Source: Epichloe hybrida
Taxonomy: Eukaryota; Ascomycota; Sordariomycetes; Hypocreales; Clavicipitaceae
DNA: 64,000 bases
Reading direction: 5' to 3'
Assembly: GCA_019022495.1 (NCBI GenBank)
Contig: JAFEKR010000037.1
Span: 248,001 to 312,000, forward strand
Numbering within the stretch: the first letter of the stretch is position 1; every line of letters starts with the position of its first letter. The position numbers and the translations under genes are program-made. The notes below the pieces were generated by a model. The model did not search any database. It was given only the letters and a program-made list of their open reading frames with translations, and was not told where the DNA came from. Positions 33,865 to 45,800 of this stretch are shown one piece after another.

Positions 33865-34133
33865 GGCCTTGGGCGAGAGATGCCCAGGTAGAGTCTTCAG
33901 CTGAAGCTCGAGCTATTAACTTGGACGCTAGGTGCCAGGGCCGACACAAGCTGGCGAAAGAATCGCATGGCGGCTCGCCTCTGAAGTATGTGCTGCAGAG
34001 TCCAGTCAGTCAGTTCCCGAATATCGTCTAATGTGTGACAGGTTTTGTGGATGGCCTCGAGAGTTGGAGCAGGGAGCATGAAGCAAGGAAGCAGGGAGCA
34101 GGGAGGGGGAGCAGGGTGCTGAATGCAGATGGC

Positions 34134-34245
34134 AGATGGCAGATTGTAGATTGCAGATTGCAGGTGGCAGGAGGCAGGAGGCAGGTGGCAGGAGGCAGGA
34201 GGCAGGAGGCAGGTGGCAGGAGGCAGGAGGCAGGAGGCAGAATAC
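34134..34245. repeat. Heptamer minisatellite (GGCAGGA/T)n
   Basis: About 14 copies of a 7-bp unit with A or T at the last position and a more degenerate AGATTGCA-like left end. It produces Gln-Arg-Arg-like shadow frames. Confidence 0.9.
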
Positions 34246-34306
34246 ATGCCTTCCACGGAAGCTGGCCACGGCAAATTTCCGACACCGTCCGCACGATGCG
34301 CCTTCC

Positions 34307-34362
34307 CCAGAGTCAACAGCAGTCAACAGCAGTCAACAGCAGTCAGAAGCAGTCAGCAGCTG
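34307..34362. repeat. Decamer repeat (CAGCAGTCAA)n
   Basis: Four to five copies of a 10-bp unit, the last ones diverged (GTCAGAAGCA), shortly after the heptamer array. Confidence 0.85.
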
Positions 34363-37300
34363 ATGGAAAATGAATCTGCGCTCGTTTGGGCAGGCCGATG
34401 TGGTCGTGGCCGCCAAAACTGGCCGGTGATGGCGGGTCCACATACTTCACTAGAAGGAGTGCAGCAGGAAACGGGCAGGCGGCCTTCTTCCCTGCTTCTC
34501 CTTCCTTCCTCCTTCCCAGTTGGTCGAGTCCTCTTGCCCATCTCTACCTGTTAATACCCCCTCGCTTCACTTCACGTTAGTTCCGAGCTACAATTAGTTC
34601 TCTTCTCTTAATTTCCTTACCTTGATCTACCTTGCCCTGCTTCACTTTTTGCTTCTTCTCATGTTGGACGATACTCCTAGTGGTAGTACGGAGTAGCAAT
34701 AAGCCCTTTGTGAATCCCCTCCCTGTGGGAAGCTACTGTGCAGAACGGTGCGGCACTCACTGTGCAGCGTCTCGTTGGTTGGGAACTCGGTGATATTTGA
34801 CTCTTTTGGGCCACGCAAGCAGACGCCTGAAATTGAAGACGGCTTATAACACGACCCTGCCACGTTGGGCCCGTGACGCATTGCCAGCTTGCTCGGAGCT
34901 TTCTTTATACCACGGCATGATTGCGGGCATTCGAGTGTTGCTCGTTTCGCACATGACCACGCACAAAACAATTCAGATGCAGAGAGCTTTTAGTCTGCTC
35001 CAACTTCTCCTGGCTTGGCTTGCCTGACATGCCTATCCTGGACCGGCATAGTTTGGCTTCTTCCGGACCCCGGTTAACCTAATTGGGCTTTACAGTGTGC
35101 GGGTCTCGGGTCCCAAAAAGATGACTATGACGATGAATCGTGGTCAATTACGGACTAATACATGGAGGCTATCTGATGCCCACGGACAAGACGAAGACAG
35201 GAGGGTGGGCGGGGGGAGGGAGCCAAAATCGCATCAGGCGCGAGACAATGCAAGACGGCATCCAATAAACCAATCATCGCATTTAGCTCGACAGACGGAC
35301 GATTCATACCATGCCTTTTCGGGTCCGACTACTGTACTCCGCATTCACACCACCACTCAACAACTTGCGCAGCGTTAATTGATACGAAGAATAGCGTTAA
35401 CTGAGTAGCATCTTGCTGGGAATGGCGCCGGCTGGGAGTATACGCAGCATCTTGCGATGCATCTTTGAACATGTTAGATGTACCCGCCGGTTAGTTGTTC
35501 GAGTCAAGGAGGCGCGTCTGTCCAGTCTCATCCAGCCCTAGCCGTCTCGGCTCGCTGCCCGAGGTTTGAGAGACAAGACATGCGCCACTACGGGGGTCCT
35601 TGATTTATTAGGTGCTCGCCTAAGGTGCAGCTCTCATCTCGTGTCGTGGAACGGCTACAACTCTTCTCCTGACGATGTGTGGGCTTGAAAGCATTGTTGC
35701 TTGTTGCTCACACATGTCTGATTGCTAATGAATCATATTAGCCAAGTACTACGCACGAATGACTATTTCAATCCTTTTTCCGGGCTCGGCACTCGCTCGA
35801 ACCACCATGCAGAATTTTGTCTTTGAAGCACCCGAGTCTCGACGCAGTAACACTGATCATGCTCCCAAAATGATGAAGGAAATGAGAATCGGAATCTAGC
35901 CGCGGCAGCATCTCAGTAGCATCTCAGCAGCACACGTCCCGAATCGTCCCACATCATCCAACTGGCCTACGATGTGCTTTTTCCGGCCAATCCCCATCTC
36001 ACCCGTCCTATCGTATTCATGCCCGAAGCTAGGCCCTTCAGCCTACACTCGAGCAGAGTCGTTGTCTTCGCTTTCTTCGCTCTTTGGTTGGGTCGGATCT
36101 AGCAGTCGCCTGCACAACTTTATCCCGTTTCAACATGAGCTGCCACAATAAGTGCTCAGAGTAAGTAGTAGGGCACCAGGGGTACATAGATAGATACTTG
36201 TTGAGGCTGACTAATACCCCACTACCCCGGTCGAAAGCTAGGAATATCTGAAACAACACCGCCGTTGAATGACACCTCGTCGGAGCTGATGGTTCTTACT
36301 CCGTACAAATTTCTCAATATCAACCATAAATGGCAATTGGGGTGTCTTGGGCAGCGAAGGGTTCCTATGCGGACGATGATGCGATGGAAATGGGCGCGCG
36401 ATTTACTTTGAGCCTTGTGGTCCAAGTGAGACGGAAACCGAAAGTTCTGGCATGGTGCTGTTGGCCCCCGTGATACCTTCCGGCCCGGACAGCAACCTGG
36501 CAACTTTGCAAGATGAGAGTTTCATTCCCTTTCTTTGGAGGTCAGGATGTCGACGCGCTCCACCAGGGAAGGACTGCCGGCGAAAAGCCATCACGTTCGA
36601 GCCGCTTCAACGACGCAACATGTCCCAAGTCCGTACTGTAACTCGATTCGATGAAACACCCTGGCAGAACTCGCCCTTGTGTCGATGTTGACAAACACTT
36701 TCCGATATTGTCATGCAGAAAAGCCTCATTGCTTGTTTCATGCCAGTTGGAGAAAGGAAGAAAAACGGAAAAGGAGCAGAATGAATTCCTCGTTACACTA
36801 CGGATTACCGAGTACACTACGGAGTTCATTCGTTGAGGAACAGATTCTGCTAAGCACAACACAACTTGCATGTTTGCAGAAGCCCTTTTTGAGCATTGCA
36901 CATGCATACATCCGAGGTGCAGCTCCAAGTCCCAGTTAGTTCCAGGAGATCCAAACCGCCCGGTCCGCTTATTCCTACGGACTTTTCGGCGACCTGCCTG
37001 TGCCTGACCTGGCACCTTTGTTCAATCATCGCTCTCACGTCGTGGCTTCGACCCCGACTGGTCCCATGCTCATCACATCATCACACGCATCAAGTCGGCC
37101 GGCTTGTTGTTCATGCGGGCGGGATGTTATCAGGCGAAACCGAACCGACAGGCATCTACGGAGTACAGACTGTCAGTCAGTCCTGGAATTACCCAAGTAA
37201 GATGCAGGGGGGGAGGGGGGGGGGTGAAAGCCCACCAAATGGGTCCGTCCCCATTGTCCGATGCGTCCGATGCGTCCTGCCCTTCCTTGTTTTGTGGCTC

Positions 37301-38030
37301 ATGAGAGCTGATAGGCCGTTCAACAATGAGCAAAGCGTCGCGCCAACCTGTTCCCAACGACCAGGATTGCAAATGGCCCCTTTGCCGGGGAGCGTTTCAC
37401 AAAGCTCCAGGGTTTCCCACGTTGCAACAAGTACATATGCCCTTTTGGGGAATCAATCTCGGAGCTTTAGAAAACCCCGCCTATGTAGTCAAGCTCCCAC
37501 TGTCAAAGGGGGGGGCAGATGAGAATTGTACTCCTTGCTTGGACGGGCACCCGGTTCAAGAGGGGGGGGTCATTCTCAATGCATATTTGGACCAAGACGG
37601 CACGGGAATCTGCCAACTTGCGACGCTAGGCCTTTTCCCGCTGTCATGGGTGCCGGCGGCGGCGGAAGTCCGGCAGCACTAGTAGCGAAAAGGGAAGTGA
37701 AACGGAGTGGGAGTGGGGAGCGGGAGTGGATAGAGTGGATAGATGACAATTGTACGGATCCGTACGGATTAGATGGGATAATTGAGCGACTTTCCTTTGT
37801 CCCCACCGTTTGTTAGTCACCAAACCCTAGCCCTAACCGTTGAGGGCAAATGCCGAACTACAAGAGCACTTTACTAGCTTTCTTGGCACGATGCTAGCAG
37901 ATTAAGGAGCATCCTACTTACCACCTACCGAGTACGGCATGCGCCTTGTTGGGGGCTAAAACCGTTCGTTGCGTACATGTCCGCCCGATCATGTGTGCGA
38001 AGCGCAGCGCAGCGCAGCGCTGCACCTTGG

Positions 38031-38110
38031 TTGCAGTCGGGCTCAAAAAGTGTGAGTGACAAGGTAATAATATTGCAGCCGGACTCAAAAAGTGTGAGTG
38101 AGTAGGTAAT
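38031..38110. repeat. 42-bp-period tandem duplication
   Basis: Two copies starting TTGCAG at 38031 and 38073, both with CTCAAAAAGTGTGAGTGA and AGGTAATA. Differences are few and mainly transitions. Confidence 0.85.
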
Positions 38111-38485
38111 ACAAGGCGGTTCTACTCCCGTCCTAGTTCGTACTGCCCAGGGCATGCACAGAAAGAAGGAAAAGAAAACCCTCATGCGTCACGAGTCACG
38201 ACCAAAGGCCGCGCAGTGAGAAATACCTGACACAACACTCCCTTCCCTTCCCTTCCCTGTCTCGTCTCGTCTTGTCTTGTCCCATGCACTCGCTGCTCGA
38301 CATGCATTGTCCATGTCTGATGCCATGTCCCAACCGATGGGCGCGCACATGCTGCCTCCAAGGGACATGGCGTAGTGGCCTAATTACAATCGACTTTGCA
38401 CAATGTGGCATTTATACACATTCTCTAAAACAAACATTTTCAACATTTGGCACGTCTTGATGTGAAACGTCTATCCTGCCCTATT

Positions 38486-38545
38486 CCAGTCCAGTCCAGT
38501 CCAGTCCAGTCCAGTCCAGTCCAGTCCAGTCCAGTCCAGTCCAGT
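38486..38545. repeat. Pentamer microsatellite (CCAGT)n, 12 copies
   Basis: A perfect 60-bp array of a 5-bp unit, flanked by CTATT and CCATCC. Perfect identity suggests recent expansion. Confidence 0.97.
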
Positions 38546-39281
38546 CCATCCCATTTTCATTCCGTCCCGCTTGGCCCCATTGCAGAAAAAAAAGAGGAAA
38601 GGAAAACCATCTTCTTACAAAGTGCGAATCTTCAATGAACAAAGATAATCTAGAAAAAAAAAAAACAATCATCCGTTTCCCTTGTCGTGAGAAAGCGAGT
38701 TGCCACACCCATGTCTTGGTCTGGATATCCCGTACATGTGGACCAGACAATGGTTATGACGGAACAAGACTGAAGATTTGAATCAGATCATGTACATGTG
38801 CTGAGCTAAGAATGTAAAACACACACAAAGGTGACGGGAGAAAAAAAAAACAATGAGGTATAAAATGTCTAGGATGGGGCCGTTGCGAGTCGTATCTATG
38901 AGCCGTAACCTGAGAGGGGAGATTGTTCGTTGAAAGGGAATTGCAGAGGAAAAGGTATTGGATGGGCGATTGGGCGGGACCAAAGGTGAGGGGGGAGCCT
39001 GCCTGGGTGGCATTTGTTTTCTTTGTTTTTTTTTTTTTTGACAACGAGGATTGCAAAGTCTGGGGCAAAGAGAGCGGCCATGCCAAGATTATGAACAGCT
39101 TCAATGGCCGAGACGATTCCGGCAATGTAAATCATGACTCCTGCTCCGAGCAGCCCTGGGGTCGAGGTTGAGGATGGGGTTACCGTGGTGAAGCTGGGAT
39201 GATGATGCAGTGCTCAGCCAAAAGCATTGTTAATATTGGCATGGCCACCCTCGGTTGATGCTGGACTCGGATGCTTCTTGC

Positions 39282-39772
39282 TCAGCAAGGCTTTGGCTCT
39301 TTCAGACTTGTCCGTCTTGTCCTTGTCAGTAGGTTACCTGGTCCCTCCGACGACGGCACTGCATCCTGCAACAATCGTGACTGCGCCTCGGTAGACGACC
39401 GGCTGTGAGGCGGGCTTGTGGCCTTGGAACTCAAGCCCGGTACAGTCGGCGGTACTACCCGCTGGTCGCTGTGGCTTGCCCTAAAGACGGGACTCTCAAC
39501 TGCTGCAAGGCTCGTTGAATCAAGTGGCATGTTGTAAACGGCATCTTCTTGCATCGGGTCGATAATGTTGATGCCGCTGGTTGGGGCCCTGGCATTCCGA
39601 AACACCTCGTTCTTGTCGGCCGCCATCTTGGTCAAGCCATTCAATTCTGACTGGGGCAGAGCTGTGGAAGATACTGTGCTAATGTGTGAGGTGATGACAC
39701 TGCCAGAGCCGCTGCTTGGCTTCTGCTATAAAATGTAAAGAATTCTCGATTAGCCAGAGGGGGAAAAAAAAA

Positions 39773-39808
<36 letters not shown>

Positions 39809-42800
39809 AGACACACATCAAACACAAAACAATAATAGTAATGAAAATGAAAATAATAACAATCCAAGCCCCCCCCCCCCGAGAGCGGAATTGGAATCAT
39901 CATACCGGAACGTTGACATATGCGTCCAGTTTCTTCTTCAACACCTCTGAGCGCACTGGCTTGGCAAGGTAGTCATTCATGCCGGCAGCCAGACACTTTT
40001 CTCTATCGCCCTGAATCGCCGAGGCAGTCATGGCGATGACCAGAACCTGGCGTACAGCCTCAATGTTGTCTTTCCTGATAAGCTTTGTTGCCTCATAACC
40101 GTCCAGCACAGGCATCTGCACATCCATCAACACAATATGGTATGGTTCGCCTTCTTCCGCCTTCTTGCGTAGGCCTTCGAGAGCCTTCAACCCGTTCTCG
40201 TATGCGCTGACATTGGGATACCCCAGTCGCTGCACGTACTGAATGGCAATTTTCTGGTTGATGGGATTATCCTCTGCTACGCAGATGCGGACATGTTCCT
40301 TGGATATCTGTGACAGGTCCAAAAACGGATTTGGCGAGGCTGCTCTGTCAAAGGGGCACGTCATCAGCGAGTATCGGTCTATTGGCGGCGATGCTTTACC
40401 AAGCGCATCGCCGGCAGACACATCTGCCTTGGCCTTTTCAAACGTCACCGTGAACCAAGCAGTTGTGCCCTCGCTCTCCTCGCTTTCAAGCTGGATCTTG
40501 CCCTTCATCATGATCTCAATCAGGGATTTGCATATGCTCAGGCCCAACCCACTTCCACCATACTTTCTCGCGGTACTGGCGTCTGCCTGGCTAAAGGGCT
40601 GGAATAGCTTCGCAAGCTGTTGCGCGGGAATGCCGATGCCCGTGTCCCGGACCCAAAATGTGAGTGTGGCAGTGTCGTTGGTTTCCAACTCCAGCCGCGC
40701 CCCGATTGTGACACTTCCGTCCTCTGTGAACTTGAGGCTGTTTCCTATCAGGTTTCCCAGGACCTGGTGCAGTCGAATGGGGTCTCCGTAGATGAGCATG
40801 GGTGGCAAGTTGATGTCTTGGATGATCTTGACATTCTTCTTTGACGTCTTTTCTCGATTGCTGTAGGACACGGCTCGGATGACCTCTCGAACCATCTCCT
40901 CGGGGTTGAAGGCAATGATGTACAGCTTCATCTTGTCGGCTTCCATCTTGGAAAAGTCCAGTATGTCATTGATCACAGTGAGCAAAAGGTCCGCTGAGAC
41001 GCGAATCGAGTCGGCCATCTCTAGCTGCTCCTTGTTCAAGTTGCTATCCCGAAGGAGTTCAGAGTTGCCGATGACACCGTTCAAGGGTGTTCGCAACTCG
41101 TGAGAGACGTTGGCGAGGAAGATGGCCTTGGCCTTGGCAGCTTCCTCGGCCAGCTTGACGTTGCGCTTCGCTTCCGCCTCGGCATTCTTGGCTTTGGTCT
41201 CTGCCTCTCTGGCCTTGTCGAGGGCGCGCTTCTGTACCGAGACCATGGAACGATTCTCCGCCGAAATCTTCTCCACGTTCTTCATCGACAGCGCGTTGGA
41301 GTAGCTGATGCCAATCTGGTTCACGAGGAGCTGTAGAACGGTGACATTTCGGTCGGTAAAGGATCCGGGCTCGCCCTCGAGGTACAAGACACCGAGCAAG
41401 GGTTTCGTGCCGTGCAGGATCGGAATGGCTATGATCGCCTTGCCGCCTGGATATCGCTGCAGCCAGGGCTCGTTTACGTTACCGAACCGCTCGTCGGCGA
41501 AGAGGTCAGGAATGAAGACGGACTCCCTGAAGCGGGTGCAGTAGAGAACCACGTTCTCGGCAATCAGCGTCGATCCGGAAAGAGGGAGACCTGGTTTATG
41601 CGCGGATGCGCCCTTTTCAGGATCGCCGCTCGCTGCCACGCACCACGATCCGCTGTCCGCGTCGCCGCCGTCCTGGACGATAATGGCAGCCCGAGTGGCG
41701 GAGCCGCCACAGGTTTGCAGGATGACATCGCACATGGTCTTGAGAAGCTCATTCACCTGCAGGACGGACGAGATGACTTGTGAAGAGACAAGAATCGCGT
41801 GTAGATCAATCATGTCCAGGGCGGGCAGGCCGGCGCCATCTTCTGTCGGCGTGCGCATCGATCCTCGCCAAGCGCCGATCCGTTCACCCTGCATTTCCGA
41901 CATGGCGTTTGACGGGACCTGCGTGAGCTCGTCGCCGTCGTCCCCATCCACGGGTCGATATGGCCCAGCCGGTTGCGCCGCCACCAAGTCAGTCTGGATA
42001 CCAACCTCGGCCGTTCGATGATTGCGCGTGGGACCGTGAAGGAGAAGGCTGTGCTCTTCCTCGATGGCAGCAGCCACCCCGCCGGCGGCGATTTGGCGGT
42101 ATAGAGCGACTGCGTCTTGCAGCGCGGCTCGCGCGGATCGTCTTGCGCGGCGTCGCACGAAGAACCCAGCCATGAGATAGTTGCCCAAGGCCTCTTCAAA
42201 ACTGAAATTGTGCTCAGCAGCATGGTCCAGCGCCTCTTCGTAGTCTTGGATGGCTTGGCCATGATTGTGTGACAGCTCCGCCACCTGGGCACGGAGAAGA
42301 CTCGCCCAAGAGCGATAGTTGACATCGGTGGCAGTTGACCACGACTCCATCATGTTTACGTGTCCACGTAATTCGCCAACGACCTGCTCGGTCTGTAGGG
42401 AGAAGTCGTCAGTTCGGGAGCGAGGGTCTTGCATCAGTCTTAGTAACTGGCCAGTTCGGGCAAGTCCATGAAAGAGCAGGATCAGCCGGCTGTTCCGAGC
42501 CGCCCACAGCATGGGCAGCTTCTCGATGCAGCGGGCTCCAATCTCGACGGCTCGCTCGTAGTGGCCAAAGAGAAACAGCGCGCAAAGCTCGAGGCTTTCG
42601 TAGAACAAGGACGATCGATTGCTATCCTGTGTTTGGCTTGTCAACCAGCTCTTGTACACAGCGGAGTCGTGCTGCTCGTCAGTCATCACCTGGACAGGGT
42701 CATGCGTGGACGTCTTGCCCTGCAAGGCACGGCAAACCTGCCGCGTCGCTACGAGAAGCGAGCCGCCGCGGGTATCGTAGGACCAGTTGACGATATCCTC

Positions 42801-45800
42801 GCAGCCAAATTCGCAAAAAGACTCCAAATCGGCGAGGTTCTCGCTGGCAAAGAACCTCGTCATGGCAGAGAGACCATAGCTGAGAATCATGGACATCCGG
42901 TCACCGCCGACCGCGGCAAGCTCGACAGCATCCTCCATCTGGTGGATGTTCAAGGCCACGGAGTGCTGGACGTGTCCGATGAAACAGGCATGCAACATTT
43001 GGCCACGGGCCATGGAGAAGGCGTCCCCCACTGAATAGAGGAGATCCTGGCAGTGTGTACCCATGTCGATTGCAAACTGGACCATGTCAAACCGAGCCAG
43101 TGCGACAATGGCGATGTGGAGGAAGGCCATGCCCGATTGCGGGAAGGCCCCCTGAGAGAGATGCATGTCGATCATGACTAGGCTCAAGTGATAGAACTGT
43201 AAACAGTCGCTCCACCAAGCGGCAGACGCAGTCTCCGACAGTACAGCCCCAATAGACGCGGTGATGGGCTCGCGCTTCTTTTGTGGGTTCAGAAGAGACT
43301 GGCGATCTAGGCCCTGAATCTGCTTGACGAGCTTGAGGAACTTCTTGTCGCACTTCTCGTATGTCGGCTCGTCCTCGAGGGCGACCCCAAGCGCTGCGAG
43401 GCACTCTTTCAGAGAGATGAAAGCCGCCAATGCATTGCCGTTCTGTGCGAAGATGCGAGATTGCAACACGTATGCAGGAGCCTTGTCGACAGCCGACTTC
43501 ACATTGGCAAAGATGACTGACAACAAGTCATTTGCCGTTGACAACTGCCCCATGAAGAGGTGGCACTCTGCCGAGCGCAGGTAAAGCTGCATCGTCTCGT
43601 CGTAGGAAACGTCATCAGCACCGTCGACCCAGCAGTTGCTCTGGAGCAGCTCGATAGCGGCACCGTAGCATTTGGCGGCTGTGGATCTGGCACCATTCTC
43701 TGTCGCGGCTTGAGCGCAGTCTGTCAGCAGTTTGCGAAACTCTTGGCGAGCGGGAACACGCTTCAGAATAATAGGGACCGCTTCGCAGATGTGTGAGGCT
43801 GTGCTGCCCTGCTGCCTCGCCTCGACTGCGTAGTGCTTGAGCAGGGTCTGAGAGATGATGAAGTGCATCCGCCTCGAGTTGCATTCCTTTAATGCCGCCG
43901 AGGCATTGATATATCGGTCATTGGCGAAGCGGAACCGGTCGTCAACCTCGCTAGGAACGATGATGTACGCCTGGATGGCGGCTTGGAGGCCAGCAATGGC
44001 TTCGGCTTCCGTGTATGAGTGCTTCGAAAGGTCCGGATAGTCGAACTCGGCCCGCATCAATAGGCTTATCATTTCAAACGAGAATGAGTTCCCCAGCAAA
44101 GCAGCCCACGCAAGGACGGCGCGCGCCGCCGGCGGCAGCTCGTCCAGCCTCCTGGTGATGAAGCCCGTGTCCAAGACGTCATAATCCTTCTCGCCCTGGA
44201 ATTGTGCGAACAGCTTGTCAAGGTCGAAGTGCCAGATGCTGTCGCGATAGTCGTACCAGATGCATTTTTTGCGGTGGCATGCGCGCAGCATCTCTCTCAT
44301 GTAGAAGGGATTCCCAGCCGTCTTGGATTGGATGACTAGCGCGAGGGAAAGGATCTCGTCCTTTGGCCTAGACAGAGTCGCGGAAACGAAATCAACAATG
44401 TCGGCTTCGGGCAGTGGTGTGAGACTGATTCTCGTGACCCTCGGTCGGTTGTTGCGCGGGATCTCGTCCCGGTCGGCAGGATGTATTATTTTGTCCATCT
44501 GCTCTCCCGAGAGTTCTTCGGGTCTATACGTCATGATTATGAGCATCCTCATTTTAGCTCCGATAATTTGGGTTATCAGCTCCAATGACTCATCATCGGC
44601 AAAGTGCAGGTCATCGAGACAAAAGCAGATGAACTTGTGAGTGGTGAAGACGCGTAGTATGTCCAAACAAGTGTTCATCAGACGCGTCGTCTTGGTTGTG
44701 GTTCCCGCGCACAAGAACTCCTGAGGTGTTTGAGTCCCGGAATTTACGGCTTGGTTCAAGGCGCCTGGAGAGCTGCCCGGCGATGATCCGCGCCGTTTGG
44801 TACTGAACCTTCCGCTGCTACGATTGCTAGACTGAGGCGCATTTGACGATGTCAAACGAAGCATGGAGCTGCCCACAGCATCGGGCGGGCCTAGTAAGAA
44901 TTCGGGCAGCCCGAGAACTCTATGCAGCATGGGCCACACAGGTCGGACATACTGCTTGAGGCCCTGATGAAATGGCGTCTCGGTATTCGTTTCGCCCCAG
45001 ACTTGTTTGAACAGAGATGACAGAAGCTTGAGCAAAGGTCCGAATGCTGTGCGCCTGGCGGTGTCGAATTTGGCAGTGGCACAGTAGCCGCGCCGCCTGG
45101 CCTCACCCAGAACGCTCTGCACGAGGAAGCTTTTACCCAGCCCGCCAGTTCCTTCAATCGTGACAACCTCACAGTTGCCCTGTCTGCGAAATTTGGCAGC
45201 GCCCAGCTGTCGCGAAAGGCTAGAGCCGCCAGAATCGGTCAAGCCGAGGCGGCTTCCGTCCGGCCCCGTGCTATCAGCGGCACTTGCAGTATCTAGCGAC
45301 ATGGAGTGATGTCGCTCCCAAAACTTTGCCGGGCGAGGTTGGGGCCCGGATTGGTTTGATGACACAGTCTCGTTGGACAAGGTCTGGGTGTCGGACAGAA
45401 TGGACGGATGGAAGCTGTTTTTTGGGTATCTAGGATCTGTCACTGATCCAGCATATGTGAATGAACCGCTCCCCCGATTCGTGCCGTCCGCGGAGCTCCC
45501 GCCGCCTTCACTAGAAATGTCATCAACGGCACGCTCATTCATCAAGCTGGAACCGTCAGAAAATCGGGTCGAGGCGCGGTTGCTGCTGAGTGAGTGACTT
45601 CTGGATACACGGTCAATGACTTTGATCAGTTCGTTCCGTTCCGTGTGTCGTCCAAACATGGTCGACGGCAGAACGAAGAAGGATGAAACATCCTTGGATG
45701 CAATTTCCATGTCTCTAAGCGCTGCCAAATCGCCATTCGCGAGAAGCTGCTGCACACTGGCCAGATCATGACGCAGTCCACTGGCTGAGTGGTAACGGTC

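Larger units (their letters stand above)
32818..39281. other. Gene-poor 6.4-kb region rich in simple repeats
   Basis: No convincing gene on either strand. Open frames of up to 218 codons exist but show no domain, no conserved-looking islands and strong composition bias. Its left end is probably the long promoter and leader of the minus-strand gene; its right end holds the kinase 3' region. Tandem repeats are listed separately. Several TACGGAGTA and TACGGATTA motifs lie here, and a CCCTAGCCCTAACC string at about 37826-37839 resembles two degenerate telomere repeats. Confidence 0.6.

Noticed and set aside
36896..37522. Plus-strand open frame of 208 codons
   Set aside because: No domain or conserved-looking segment, biased composition, G-runs inside, and it overlaps other equally long frames. 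Treated as chance.
37326..37682. Plus-strand open frame of 118 codons with several Cys
   Set aside because: Contains G-runs translated as Gly and no recognisable motif. It is in a region of simple repeats. No evidence beyond openness.
37826..37839. CCCTAGCCCTAACC, telomere-like string
   Set aside because: Only two degenerate units of the TTAGGG type; too short to call an interstitial telomere.
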